Source: Balneolaceae bacterium UBA7797
Lineage (GTDB): Bacteria; Bacteroidota; Rhodothermia; Balneolales; Balneolaceae
Direction of reading: 5' to 3'
Assembly (NCBI GenBank): GCA_002480645.1
Contig: DLCN01000031.1
Span: 1 to 64,000, forward strand
Length of the DNA stretch: 64,000 nt
In this document: piece after piece, positions 34,439 through 44,042 of the stretch
Numbering within the stretch: the first letter of the stretch is position 1
Layout: every line of letters begins with the position of its first letter
Made by a program: the position numbers and the translations under genes
The notes under the pieces: generated by a model
Database searches by the model: none
What the model was told of the DNA's origin: nothing
Seen by the model: only the letters and a program-made list of their open reading frames with translations

Positions 34439-36136
34439 ATGGAAGGAAGAACTAAGCTACATTCTTATCTCCTGTTGGTCGGATCGTTGGTCATCATCTG
34501 GGTTTCATGTTCTGATGGAAATAGTATTCAGAATAACGAACAGGTGCTTGCCCGAATCAATGATCTTACTGTATCTGAAAATCATTTCCTTAATACCTTC
34601 CGCGAGTATTATTACCGCACCGGTCAGGTTCTGGAAGCCGATCCTGTGACCCGAAAAGCTATTCTTGATACTGAGTTCAATACGTATGTGATGGCGGTGA
34701 AAGCCATGGATGATGGACTCGAAGATCAGGAATATGTACAATTTCAAAAAGAAGCCATTAAAAGAAGGGTGTTAACTGAAGAATACCTGAATCAGGTTAT
34801 TCTTGAGGATGTTGAGGTTACAGACGAAGACTTACAGGATTACTTTGTCCGATTCAATAGTTTATTGAGAGCTTCGCATTTGTACGCCCGAACTAAAAGC
34901 GAAGCAGAGGCTTTGTATACTCGTCTTGAGCAGGGGGAAAGTTTTGAAGAGCTGGCCAGAGAAGTTTTTCAAAATGAATACATGGCAGAAAACGGAGGGG
35001 ATATCGGAAGATTTACTACTGATGAACTGGATATAGCATTCGAGAATGCAGCTTTTTCTCTAAAAAAGGGGGAGTATTCAAAACCTGTGAGAACTGCTCA
35101 GGGGTACAGTATTGTAAAATTAACCGAGCGAGTGACCAAGCCGATCCTCACCGAGTATGAATTCTTCAATCAGAAAGCGAAGCTCGAAACCTATGTGTAC
35201 AAGAAGAAGAAAGAACTAAAAACCAGAGCTCATTTAGAGGCTTTTACTCAGGGTGTTATTCTTGATGAGAAATTGGTGACTGAGATCTGGGAAGATGTGG
35301 TTAACCGGTTTGAACTGTTTGCCGATAAAGAAGCTGAATTTATTCAAAACCTGCCAACGGGTACTAAAAAGCTTGCAACGTTTGGAGATTTCGAATTCAG
35401 TATGAATGATTTTACGGAAGAATACCTGGCCAGTCCGGCTCCACTTTTTGATGGTATAAGTGGCGAGGAGTCTTTCAGAAATTTTGTGATCGGATTGGCT
35501 TACCGCAAGTTGCTTATTGATGGTGCCTACGAGAATGAGTTGGATGAGCAACAGGCAGTTCAGGAATCCATTAATGAAACTTACTATCAGTTCTTAGCCG
35601 ACGAAGCTGAACAGTTACTGCGTGAAAGTATTACGAATACGGAAGCCGAATTGTACAACGCCTACCAGCAAAATGAACAGCAATATGAGGAGCCGATGCA
35701 GATTAATCTGCAACGGTTGGTTGTTAAAACAGAAGATGAAGCTGATAAATTACTCAAAGCACTAAATAACGGTGCTGATTTCACCGAATTAGTGATGGAG
35801 TACACCATTCAGAACGAGGACCTTTTCACTTCGGGTGAATTAGGGTTTCTGAGTATTAAAACATTTGGGTTTTCCAGTAAGCAGCTTTCCAAACTTGAAG
35901 TAGGGGAGGTATCCGGGGTGATCCCTTACACCGCAGAAGAATTTCATATTTATAAATGCCTGGGAAAAATTGATGCACGTTCTCTTTCCTTCAATGAAGC
36001 GAGAGAACGCGTTGATAACTATCTAACCAACAAAAAGTTTCGTGAACTACGTGCCAAAACCATAGAGCAGGTTAAAGCGAAGCACAACGCAAAAATAGAT
36101 ATTGAAAAATTGAACGAACTCACTATTCAAATCTGA
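34439..36136 (+). CDS. Double-parvulin peptidyl-prolyl isomerase lipoprotein
   Basis: A 565-residue protein with a lipoprotein signal (SYLLLVGSLVIIWVSCSDGN). Two parvulin-type rotamase domains are visible: one near residues 130-240 (LRASHLYARTKSEAEALYTR, then NGGDIGRFTTDEL and GYSIVKL) and one near 425-535 (INLQRLVVKTEDEADKLLKA, then SGELGFLSIKTFGF and FHIYKCLGKI). SurA-like helical parts surround them. SurA/PrsA-type PPIases help fold outer-membrane or secreted proteins. It is the first gene of the operon, 10 bases before the TonB-dependent receptor, so it may be a dedicated chaperone. Start chosen for the lipobox and because 34385 overlaps the operator. Confidence 0.85.
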   Translation: MEGRTKLHSYLLLVGSLVIIWVSCSDGNSIQNNEQVLARINDLTVSENHFLNTFREYYYRTGQVLEADPVTRKAILDTEFNTYVMAVKAMDDGLEDQEYVQFQKEAIKRRVLTEEYLNQVILEDVEVTDEDLQDYFVRFNSLLRASHLYARTKSEAEALYTRLEQGESFEELAREVFQNEYMAENGGDIGRFTTDELDIAFENAAFSLKKGEYSKPVRTAQGYSIVKLTERVTKPILTEYEFFNQKAKLETYVYKKKKELKTRAHLEAFTQGVILDEKLVTEIWEDVVNRFELFADKEAEFIQNLPTGTKKLATFGDFEFSMNDFTEEYLASPAPLFDGISGEESFRNFVIGLAYRKLLIDGAYENELDEQQAVQESINETYYQFLADEAEQLLRESITNTEAELYNAYQQNEQQYEEPMQINLQRLVVKTEDEADKLLKALNNGADFTELVMEYTIQNEDLFTSGELGFLSIKTFGFSSKQLSKLEVGEVSGVIPYTAEEFHIYKCLGKIDARSLSFNEARERVDNYLTNKKFRELRAKTIEQVKAKHNAKIDIEKLNELTIQI

Positions 36137-36146
36137 GATATGATAT

Positions 36147-39128
36147 ATGAAGAGATTTAAGCAGATACTATTAGTTTTATCTTTATTACTACTACCTGCG
36201 GTACTTTTTGCTCAGTCCGGTAAGATCACCGGTAAAATTCTTGATGCAGACACAAAAGAACCGCTTATCGGGGCAACGGTTGGGATTCAGGGTACCACCA
36301 AGGGAGCCATCGCCGATATTGATGGAAATTACCTGATGCTGAACGTTCCCCCGGGAACTTATGTGCTCGAAGCACGATACATTGGTTATGCCACAGTGGT
36401 TGTACAGGAAGTTATTGTACGAACCGATCTTACCACAACTCAGGACTTTGAATTAGCATTGGAGTCCTTTGAAGGTGAAGAGGTTGTTGTTGTAGCTGAA
36501 CGACAGGCGGTGATCAAAGACATCACCAGTTCCGAAGCTCGTGTTAGCAGCGAGGAGATCGAAAAATTACCGGTGCAGGAAGTTACGGATGTAATTCAGT
36601 TGCAGGCCGGGGTAAATGTTGGAAACAACGGAGCCATCCACATTCGTGGAGGACGTGCATCAGAAGTTTCTTACGTGGTTGACGGTATTCGTGTGACCGA
36701 TGACTACGACGGTAGTAATGGTGTTCGTTTAGAAAATGCCGCTATTCAGGAACTTCAGGTAATTTCAGGATCATTTAACGCAGAACATGGTCAGGCGTTA
36801 TCCGGGGTTGTTAATGTGGTTACCAAATCCGGTGGAAATGAATTTGAAGGTTATTTCCGCGGTTGGGGCGGAGGTTATCTCGCTACCAATAAAAGCTATC
36901 TCTATGACGGAATCGGAACCAGTGTGGATACATATGATCCGACCCGCATGTACAATATGACGGCATCTGTATCCGGACCGATCATTAAAGATAAACTTAC
37001 CTTTTTTACCACGGTAAGAACCTTTAAGAATAAAGGCTGGCTGACCGGTCGGAATTTATATTCATCTCATGGCAGGTATGTAGCTCAGGTTCCTCTGGAT
37101 ACAGATTTTGATACTTATCGAACCATTTACAACGAGCAATTTGATCTGTCGAAACCATACTATTCTATGGATACGGTGGTAGTTGGCGGTACTGAAATGC
37201 TTGAGATCAGGGATGACGGAACCCGTGACAGTTCATTAGTGGATATGAACTATTATCAGACCACCAGTTTTCAGGGAAATCTTGAATGGCGACTGAACAA
37301 CTCTGTGAAGTTTAATCTGATCGGTTCCTACGCATTGGAAGAAAGTGGCAGCTATGCGTTTAGTAACCGATTTGTTCCCGGTGGTCAGGGTACCAATTAC
37401 CGTGATAATTACTCTCTGAATTTCAAGACCACGATCACTCCAAGTACCAACACATTCATTACTGTGAATCTTGCGAACAGATATAATGAGTATGAATTCT
37501 ATCTGTTTGATGATCCATGGGATCCAAGATATTTCAATTATGATGATGTTTCCGATCCTTTATTCGGAACTACCAATTTCCTTTACGGGAACCAGATCAC
37601 TAATGCCGGGCAGTTCAATACGTACGGTACAAACAATTCACGCTTCAACCGCTATACCAATTCGTATATAGCAAAAGCTGAATTATCCAGCCAGATCAAC
37701 GATCACCATTTTATAAAAACCGGTGTTTCGGCTCAGTTTGATGAGATCTATTACAGCAGTGTTTCATTATCTCCATTGAATCAGGAAGGGGTTAATGTGA
37801 TTTCCGGTACTCCGCAGGAATATTTGGATAATGGATTAGTAACTATGGGTTATCCGGATGTAAACACTCCGGGTTATCAGCAGTATACCCGAAATCCGAT
37901 GGCATTCAGCGGATATATTCAGGATAAGATCGAATATGATAAACTGATCATCAATGTTGGTCTCCGTTTTGATCTATTCAATCCAAATACACAGGTAGCC
38001 GCCGATCCTGAAGACCCGGATATCAATGTACCGACCAAGCCGGAAAATCAATATATAGATGCCAACAATAACGGCACCCAGGATGATAACGAGCCGGATC
38101 TGACAGTAGCAGATCGCCAGGCTTACTGGTGGAAAGATGCATCCATGAAGTATCAGTTAAGTCCTCGAATCGGGGTGGCTTATCCGATCAATGATGGTGG
38201 TGTGATCTATTTTTCATATGGTTATTTCTTCCAGATGCCTTCGTACGACCGACTATTTACCAACAGTCAGATCCTGTTAAGTTTGACCGGTGGTGATCAG
38301 GGGTTATACGGTAATCCGGATCTGGAGGCAGAGAAATCCATTCAATACGAATTGGGTTTAAAGCAGGAGATCTTCGAAGGGACAGCTATCGAGGTTACCG
38401 GTTATTATAAAGATACTAGAGATTATGTCTCCAGCCGTCCTCAGGTAACCGGAGCCCCATCTCTTACTTACGGTATTTATTACAATCGGGATTTCTCCAA
38501 ATCAATGGGTATGACCTTCGCTTTCAATCAGTATGTGAGCCAACGATTCAATTTCGGAATCGACTATACCTTCAGTATTGTAGAAGGAACCAACTCTGAT
38601 CCAGCATCTGAATATTTTGCAATACTCGGAGATCTGGGCAGTATTGATTCAACAAATATTGATCAGGCTGAGCCGGTTAAACTTATTCAACCGTTAGACT
38701 GGGACAGAACCCATATCCTGAACGGTTCCATGTTCTACACCGGAGATACCTGGGGAGCCAATTTGCTGGCCAGATTCAACTCCGGAACTCCTTACACTCC
38801 GGACAACAACGTACCGGGGGTACTGGTGGGAGAGGTTGCATCTAATCAGGATCTCAGAAATACTGCACGATTACCGGTCAGATTTACCATTGACCTCAAC
38901 GCCTACAAGAATTTCAATATTGGAGCCAGAAATGATCTTCAGGTGTTTCTGAATGTGTATAATCTTCTCGATACCAAGATCGTGAATTCTGTGTATACCG
39001 ATTCCGGGTTACCAACCCGTCCGCTACCAATCAACACAGTGCAGGGAGCACATCCTGATTTTTACAATAATCCGGGTTTCTACGCCGAGCCAAGAAGAAT
39101 TCAACTTGGAGTTCAATTATCGTTTTAA
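36147..39128 (+). CDS. TonB-dependent receptor (SusC-like role)
   Basis: A 993-residue outer-membrane receptor. After a signal peptide (MKRFKQILLVLSLLLLPAVL, ending AQ) comes a CarboxypepD_reg-like domain (ITGKILDADTKEPLIGATVG, about 28-105). The plug domain follows at about 130-230 (EVTDVIQLQAGVNVG, IHIRGGRASEVSYVVDGIRV, GQALSGVVNVVTKSGG). The rest is a 22-strand-type barrel ending in an aromatic residue (RRIQLGVQLSF). It is probably the energised channel for malto-oligosaccharides, from the enzymes around it. There is no SusD gene next to it; a PPIase precedes and a 1282-aa secreted protein follows after 3 bases. Confidence 0.9.
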   Translation: MKRFKQILLVLSLLLLPAVLFAQSGKITGKILDADTKEPLIGATVGIQGTTKGAIADIDGNYLMLNVPPGTYVLEARYIGYATVVVQEVIVRTDLTTTQDFELALESFEGEEVVVVAERQAVIKDITSSEARVSSEEIEKLPVQEVTDVIQLQAGVNVGNNGAIHIRGGRASEVSYVVDGIRVTDDYDGSNGVRLENAAIQELQVISGSFNAEHGQALSGVVNVVTKSGGNEFEGYFRGWGGGYLATNKSYLYDGIGTSVDTYDPTRMYNMTASVSGPIIKDKLTFFTTVRTFKNKGWLTGRNLYSSHGRYVAQVPLDTDFDTYRTIYNEQFDLSKPYYSMDTVVVGGTEMLEIRDDGTRDSSLVDMNYYQTTSFQGNLEWRLNNSVKFNLIGSYALEESGSYAFSNRFVPGGQGTNYRDNYSLNFKTTITPSTNTFITVNLANRYNEYEFYLFDDPWDPRYFNYDDVSDPLFGTTNFLYGNQITNAGQFNTYGTNNSRFNRYTNSYIAKAELSSQINDHHFIKTGVSAQFDEIYYSSVSLSPLNQEGVNVISGTPQEYLDNGLVTMGYPDVNTPGYQQYTRNPMAFSGYIQDKIEYDKLIINVGLRFDLFNPNTQVAADPEDPDINVPTKPENQYIDANNNGTQDDNEPDLTVADRQAYWWKDASMKYQLSPRIGVAYPINDGGVIYFSYGYFFQMPSYDRLFTNSQILLSLTGGDQGLYGNPDLEAEKSIQYELGLKQEIFEGTAIEVTGYYKDTRDYVSSRPQVTGAPSLTYGIYYNRDFSKSMGMTFAFNQYVSQRFNFGIDYTFSIVEGTNSDPASEYFAILGDLGSIDSTNIDQAEPVKLIQPLDWDRTHILNGSMFYTGDTWGANLLARFNSGTPYTPDNNVPGVLVGEVASNQDLRNTARLPVRFTIDLNAYKNFNIGARNDLQVFLNVYNLLDTKIVNSVYTDSGLPTRPLPINTVQGAHPDFYNNPGFYAEPRRIQLGVQLSF

Positions 39129-39131
39129 GCC

Positions 39132-42100
39132 ATGAATAACTATTCCATGAAAATAAAGACATTATTTACACTGATTTTTATTGCCGGTATTTCCATTCCG
39201 GTATTCGCACAAGACAGTGATTTCGAGCCAAGTGAGGAGAGATCAGATTTTGATCAACGTAAGGTTTCCATTATGGATGGAAACCGGTTGCGGGCATCTT
39301 ACCATAATACGGGCCATGCCGGAAGACGAAATAGTAGCAGTTTAAATGAATTACTGTTTGAGTTTCCACGTAATACGAACCGAGAGTACATGTACTTTAT
39401 GAGTTTGATGTACGGTACAGAGGTTCCGAATCAAAATGCGGAGAATACATCTGTAGATGAGTTTGCCATTGTTGATGTTGCCGCTTACCGAACTAATAAA
39501 ACAGGAACACAAAGCTGGACCATTAATCCGATTGAGGGATATTCCAGAGACAATTCTTCAGAAATTGCACGTAGTGATCGCGGACCGGAATCACCACTGG
39601 GAAATACCTGGCCCGATGCCTGGCCAGATAAATTCAATAATGGCGGAGACGGTTGGGCAGGCTCCTGGAATGGATACTTTGGCCGCGACCAGTTTAACGC
39701 CGATGTGGAATTCTATTACAAAGCCGGCGACGATACCTACACCCGATACCTGAATGGGGAAGGGGAATCTGGAACAAAGTTTCAACCGGACCAAACTGAC
39801 CCTACACGTGGTGGTTTAGGACTGATTCTGGATGCAAGGGTCCTGGCCTGGTCACAAACGCTGGTAAATGCTACTCACTTCAACCTGTTTGAGTTAAAGA
39901 ATGATGCCAGTTACGATTATCCACGGATGTCATTCGGGCTGTGGATCGCCGATGCGGTTGGTGGTGCAAATGCTACTGATGAGCCTCTTTTCGATAACAT
40001 CCGGGCAATTGCTTACCTGACTGATACCGATCGTACCAGTGGTGGTAACGCTTTTGATGAAACCCTTATCGGGGAAATGGGCCTCAAGTTCCTGGAAACA
40101 CCCGGTAACCCATTCGACGGGATCGATAACGATGGCGACAGTGATGCGTACAATTCCAGCGGTTCATTATTTGAAGACGGAAACAGTCGTCTTTATCAGA
40201 ATCTTCTTACCGCAAACGGAGGATTCTACAATAGTATAGAACTCGTGGCAGATACGGTGTTAAGACCATTCGAAGCAGAAGATTTTGAAGAAAGAACTAT
40301 ATCCATTGGTGATAAGATCGTACTCATACAGGATGATTACAGTCGTGTTGTAACCACTTACGATGGTTCACCTTTCGTTTCTCAGGGTGTAACTTATGAT
40401 TACGACGGAGCAAATAGCTTTACGGTGATCGAGGATCTGCTGGATTCACAGGTGTCATCTACAGAAATTCATATCGATGGTCTGGATAACGACTTTGATG
40501 GACTGATCGATGAAAACCAGCCAAACCATCTTACCAAAAACACATACGTGCCTGATCTTGATGCATTCGTTTCTCGTCCGGTTCGCTTTATCAACTATCT
40601 GTATTTCGAGCCCGGTGATACTTTAAAACGAGGCTTGATGGTTCCTAACCAAACGATCCGGGACAGGATGGCTAACGATGCCGATTTTGCTGATATGGTG
40701 AATATCGATTACAAAGGGCGACTTCAGAATTTCAATACCAGTGCTCCTATGATCGATGAGGGGCGTGAAGATTATTTCGATAACGATAATGACTGGAATA
40801 TCCTGATCGATGATGTGGGAATAGAAGGAGATCGTGAGACCTTCAGTGAAGGACAAGGTGATGGGTTACCATCCTCCGGTGCAGGCACCAGTTTCCCCGG
40901 TGAATCAGGAATTGACAAAACCGATGTAAGTGAAACAGATCTGATCGGTGTAACCAGAGTTCGCATTTTTGATGCGGGTGCATTGCAGGTGTTACAGGAT
41001 GGTACCAACTGGGATAGTTATCTGAAACCCGGAGAATTTGCTGAACAGCAAGGTACCGACTCCGACATCTTTGTAGCTTCCGGGGTGTTCCCACTCTTAC
41101 GTGGCACCTCTGAACGATTTGCAGTTGCTATCACGGCTGCACAGGAAAACACCGATAATGCCCTGGATGACAGAAAGAAAGTTAATACCCGTCTTGATGA
41201 CGCGACAAGAGCGTACGAAGCGGATTATCAGTTTGCCGTTGCACCTGAGCCTCCGATTCTTCAGGCTGTAGCCGGAGACGGAAAAGTAACCTTATACTGG
41301 AATACCGATTCGGAAGAATCCTTCGACCGCTATATTAATCTGCAAACCGGAAACGGTAACGATTTTGAAGGCTACAAGATCTACAGAACCACCGATGTAT
41401 CTTTTGAAGAGATCCGCTCCATCACTGATGGCCTGGGTTCTGCCACCTATCTGAAACCGATCGCGACCTATAATAAAAAGAACGGTATTTATGGTTTCCA
41501 TCCGGTGAGTGAAAATGGTTTACAGTTCGATATGGGACAGTCTGATAACGGTCTGCAGCATATGTATGAAGATAATTCAGTGATAAATGGTCGTACCTAC
41601 TATTATGCAGTTACGGCATTCGATCATGGATTTGTGGAAGGAGGGATCAGCCCTTCAGAATCTCCGGTTCAGATTTCACTGAATCCGAACGGAACAGTGA
41701 CACTCGGACAGAATGTGATCTCCATCCGACCTTCAAGAAGTCAGGCCGGTTACATTAGTCCTGATACTCCAAATCCATCGGTAGTATCAGGAGCACCGGG
41801 TGGCGATGTGGAAGTAGAGATCGTAGATCCATCGGCACTTAAAGCTGATAATTTATACGAGATCGTATTTGAGGATACTCTGGTTGATGGTGGTTCTGCA
41901 CCGGATACTTTGAAAACCCGAAACTTCACACTCCGTAATATTACAACCGGAACTCCTGATACGCTGCTCAGCCGTTCAGAGAATATGAATGGAAGCAGAA
42001 ATCCGGTTACAGAAGGGTTTACCGTTCGGGTAACGAATCTTCCTGAATTCGGATTGAATGACGAATTATCCGGTTGGGAATATGATCATACCTTTGCTCC

Positions 42101-42980
42101 GCACGGATTTGAGTTCTTATTACAGGGAAAACCTAAGATCTCTGATTATAATATCATTGTAGGGGATAACGTAGGATATGGTCAATCAACAGAAAAAGAA
42201 GTTGAAGTAGCACCAAACATTTTCCAGACACTCCCCTCGATGGCTACTAATTTTAAAGTGGTAAATACTTATACCAACGAAGAAATTAAATATGCGTTCG
42301 GAGATCTGAACTCCAGTACTTCAGCCCAACAGAGATGTAACCCAACCATTATTGTACCGGGTAATTATACACCTCCTGCACCGGGTGAATTATCGGCAGT
42401 GTCCGGTTTTAATGGCCGTTGTTCGGATGTGATCTTCTTTATTGAGGAAAACAGGGGAATTCAGGATACACTTACCTTCAGAATTGAAATGGTTCCATTA
42501 TTAGTGGAAGGAAATCTTGAAACCGTAAATCCACAAGCAGGTGATACCTTAAAACTGATCACCACGAAACCCTTTTCATCCAATGATGTGTATCGCTTCC
42601 GGTTCGATGCAGAGAATATTCCAAGCATCAATGCGGATTCGGCCAAGAATCAACTGGATGACATTCTGGTTATTCCAAACCCATACAAGGTTGCCAATAT
42701 CTTTGAGGGCGAGGTAACCAGTACCAATTTACAACACAACAGAGAACTGCATTTCACGGGAATTCCGGCGCCATCCACTTTGCGCATATTCACTGTTTCC
42801 GGAGTGATGATCAGAGAGATCCAAATCTCGGAATCTGATCTCACGAGCGAATACGGTGGTACGTATATCTGGGATATGCTCACCAAAGATAATCTGGAGA
42901 TATCGTATGGTATTTATCTGTACCACATTGAGGCTCCCGGTATCGGCGAAAAAGTTGGAAAATTTGCAGTGATTAAATGA
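39132..42980 (+). CDS. Large secreted protein with DNDxD motifs, FnIII-like domain and T9SS-like tail
   Basis: A 1282-residue protein with a signal peptide (KIKTLFTLIFIAGISIPVFA). I do not recognise its N-terminal 700 residues. They contain three acidic motifs resembling calcium-binding repeats: DGIDNDGDSDAYN (about 328), DGLDNDFDGLIDEN (about 449) and DYFDNDNDWNILIDD (about 546). A fibronectin III-like domain starts near 706 (PPILQAVAGDGKVTLYWNTD, then YKIYRTTD). The C-terminus has IPNPYKVANIF and a beta-sandwich ending GIYLYHIEAPGIGEKVGKFA, similar to T9SS type A/FlgD-like tails. It sits between a TonB receptor and a PorV-like gene whose start overlaps its stop (ATGA). A surface substrate-capture role in place of SusD is only inferred. 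Confidence 0.75.
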   Translation: MNNYSMKIKTLFTLIFIAGISIPVFAQDSDFEPSEERSDFDQRKVSIMDGNRLRASYHNTGHAGRRNSSSLNELLFEFPRNTNREYMYFMSLMYGTEVPNQNAENTSVDEFAIVDVAAYRTNKTGTQSWTINPIEGYSRDNSSEIARSDRGPESPLGNTWPDAWPDKFNNGGDGWAGSWNGYFGRDQFNADVEFYYKAGDDTYTRYLNGEGESGTKFQPDQTDPTRGGLGLILDARVLAWSQTLVNATHFNLFELKNDASYDYPRMSFGLWIADAVGGANATDEPLFDNIRAIAYLTDTDRTSGGNAFDETLIGEMGLKFLETPGNPFDGIDNDGDSDAYNSSGSLFEDGNSRLYQNLLTANGGFYNSIELVADTVLRPFEAEDFEERTISIGDKIVLIQDDYSRVVTTYDGSPFVSQGVTYDYDGANSFTVIEDLLDSQVSSTEIHIDGLDNDFDGLIDENQPNHLTKNTYVPDLDAFVSRPVRFINYLYFEPGDTLKRGLMVPNQTIRDRMANDADFADMVNIDYKGRLQNFNTSAPMIDEGREDYFDNDNDWNILIDDVGIEGDRETFSEGQGDGLPSSGAGTSFPGESGIDKTDVSETDLIGVTRVRIFDAGALQVLQDGTNWDSYLKPGEFAEQQGTDSDIFVASGVFPLLRGTSERFAVAITAAQENTDNALDDRKKVNTRLDDATRAYEADYQFAVAPEPPILQAVAGDGKVTLYWNTDSEESFDRYINLQTGNGNDFEGYKIYRTTDVSFEEIRSITDGLGSATYLKPIATYNKKNGIYGFHPVSENGLQFDMGQSDNGLQHMYEDNSVINGRTYYYAVTAFDHGFVEGGISPSESPVQISLNPNGTVTLGQNVISIRPSRSQAGYISPDTPNPSVVSGAPGGDVEVEIVDPSALKADNLYEIVFEDTLVDGGSAPDTLKTRNFTLRNITTGTPDTLLSRSENMNGSRNPVTEGFTVRVTNLPEFGLNDELSGWEYDHTFAPHGFEFLLQGKPKISDYNIIVGDNVGYGQSTEKEVEVAPNIFQTLPSMATNFKVVNTYTNEEIKYAFGDLNSSTSAQQRCNPTIIVPGNYTPPAPGELSAVSGFNGRCSDVIFFIEENRGIQDTLTFRIEMVPLLVEGNLETVNPQAGDTLKLITTKPFSSNDVYRFRFDAENIPSINADSAKNQLDDILVIPNPYKVANIFEGEVTSTNLQHNRELHFTGIPAPSTLRIFTVSGVMIREIQISESDLTSEYGGTYIWDMLTKDNLEISYGIYLYHIEAPGIGEKVGKFAVIK

Positions 42981-44005
42981 TTAAGAACATGAAAAAAGTA
43001 CTATTCACACTCTTTGTATTAGGCGCTCTTATTTCTGGAAATGAGGTTCAGGCTCAGTTATCAAAGGCCGGAACAGCAGCCGGTGAGTTTTTAAGAATTC
43101 CTGTAGGTTCGCGTTCTGCAGGGATGTCGGCCTATGCAGCGGCCGTTAACGACCCTTCAGCTATGGTTTTGAATCCTGCCGGACTAGCGGATATTGAAAC
43201 AAACGAAGTACTGGTAGAAGTAACTCCATGGTTTCTGGACATGAATCATACCTACTTCGGTGCAGCGATGAAAACGAAAACCGGTGGGGCTTTCGGAGTA
43301 CACGTTCTGGCATTCGATTATGGCGAGTTTGATGAAACCACCGCTGAAGCTCAGGGATTAACCGGGCGTACCTTCAGTGCCTATTCCGTATCATTCGGAG
43401 TTTCCTATGCACAGTATCTGATCCCGCAATTCACTATTGGCGGAACGGCCAAGGTAGTTTATGAGCAAATTGCCAAAAGTTCGGCTTCTGCTCTGGCATT
43501 CGATATCGGCACCATGTACGATACTCCGTTTTACGGGGTACGATTTGGGGTTAGCGTGACAAATGTGGGTTCGAAACTGCAGATGTCCGGTAATGATCTG
43601 ATCATCAGCTCAGATCCTGATCAGGCTAATGAAGGGAATTACAAACCGGATGCCATTCTTGCAACTAAAGGGTATGACCTTCCACTGATGCTAAAGGTAG
43701 GTTTAAGTTGGGATGCTGTTGACAATGATCAGATCCGTGCTACCTTATCAGTTGACGGAAATAATCCAACCAACAATACACAAAGTGTGAGTCTTGGCGG
43801 AGAGATCGCACTATTGAACGAACAGTTTTTTATTAGAGGCGGAATTCCCTACATCGGACAGGAAGACGCCATAGAGACCTTTAACGGTGGTATAGGTATG
43901 AGATATCAATCCGGCAACGGCCTGGGATTTGGTTTCAATTACAGTTATCACGGCTACCAGTACCTCGGCGATATCAATAAGCTGAGCGTACAGATTTTCT
44001 TTTAA
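42977..44005 (+). CDS. PorV/PorQ family outer-membrane protein
   Basis: A 342-residue FadL-like beta-barrel with a signal peptide (KKVLFTLFVLGALISGNEVQ, ending AQ). The family opening is clear: AAGEFLRIPVGSRSAGMSAY, AAAVNDPSAMVLNPAGLADI. The C-terminus ends in an aromatic (LSVQIFF). PorV is the T9SS shuttle that carries tailed cargo to the sortase PorU. This copy is encoded between two proteins with T9SS-like tails and its ATG overlaps the preceding stop, so a cargo-specific role is plausible. A general housekeeping PorV cannot be excluded. Confidence 0.88.
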   Translation: MIKNMKKVLFTLFVLGALISGNEVQAQLSKAGTAAGEFLRIPVGSRSAGMSAYAAAVNDPSAMVLNPAGLADIETNEVLVEVTPWFLDMNHTYFGAAMKTKTGGAFGVHVLAFDYGEFDETTAEAQGLTGRTFSAYSVSFGVSYAQYLIPQFTIGGTAKVVYEQIAKSSASALAFDIGTMYDTPFYGVRFGVSVTNVGSKLQMSGNDLIISSDPDQANEGNYKPDAILATKGYDLPLMLKVGLSWDAVDNDQIRATLSVDGNNPTNNTQSVSLGGEIALLNEQFFIRGGIPYIGQEDAIETFNGGIGMRYQSGNGLGFGFNYSYHGYQYLGDINKLSVQIFF

Positions 44006-44042
44006 ACCTAAACAATAACCCAAATAAATAAGGGGTTCTATT

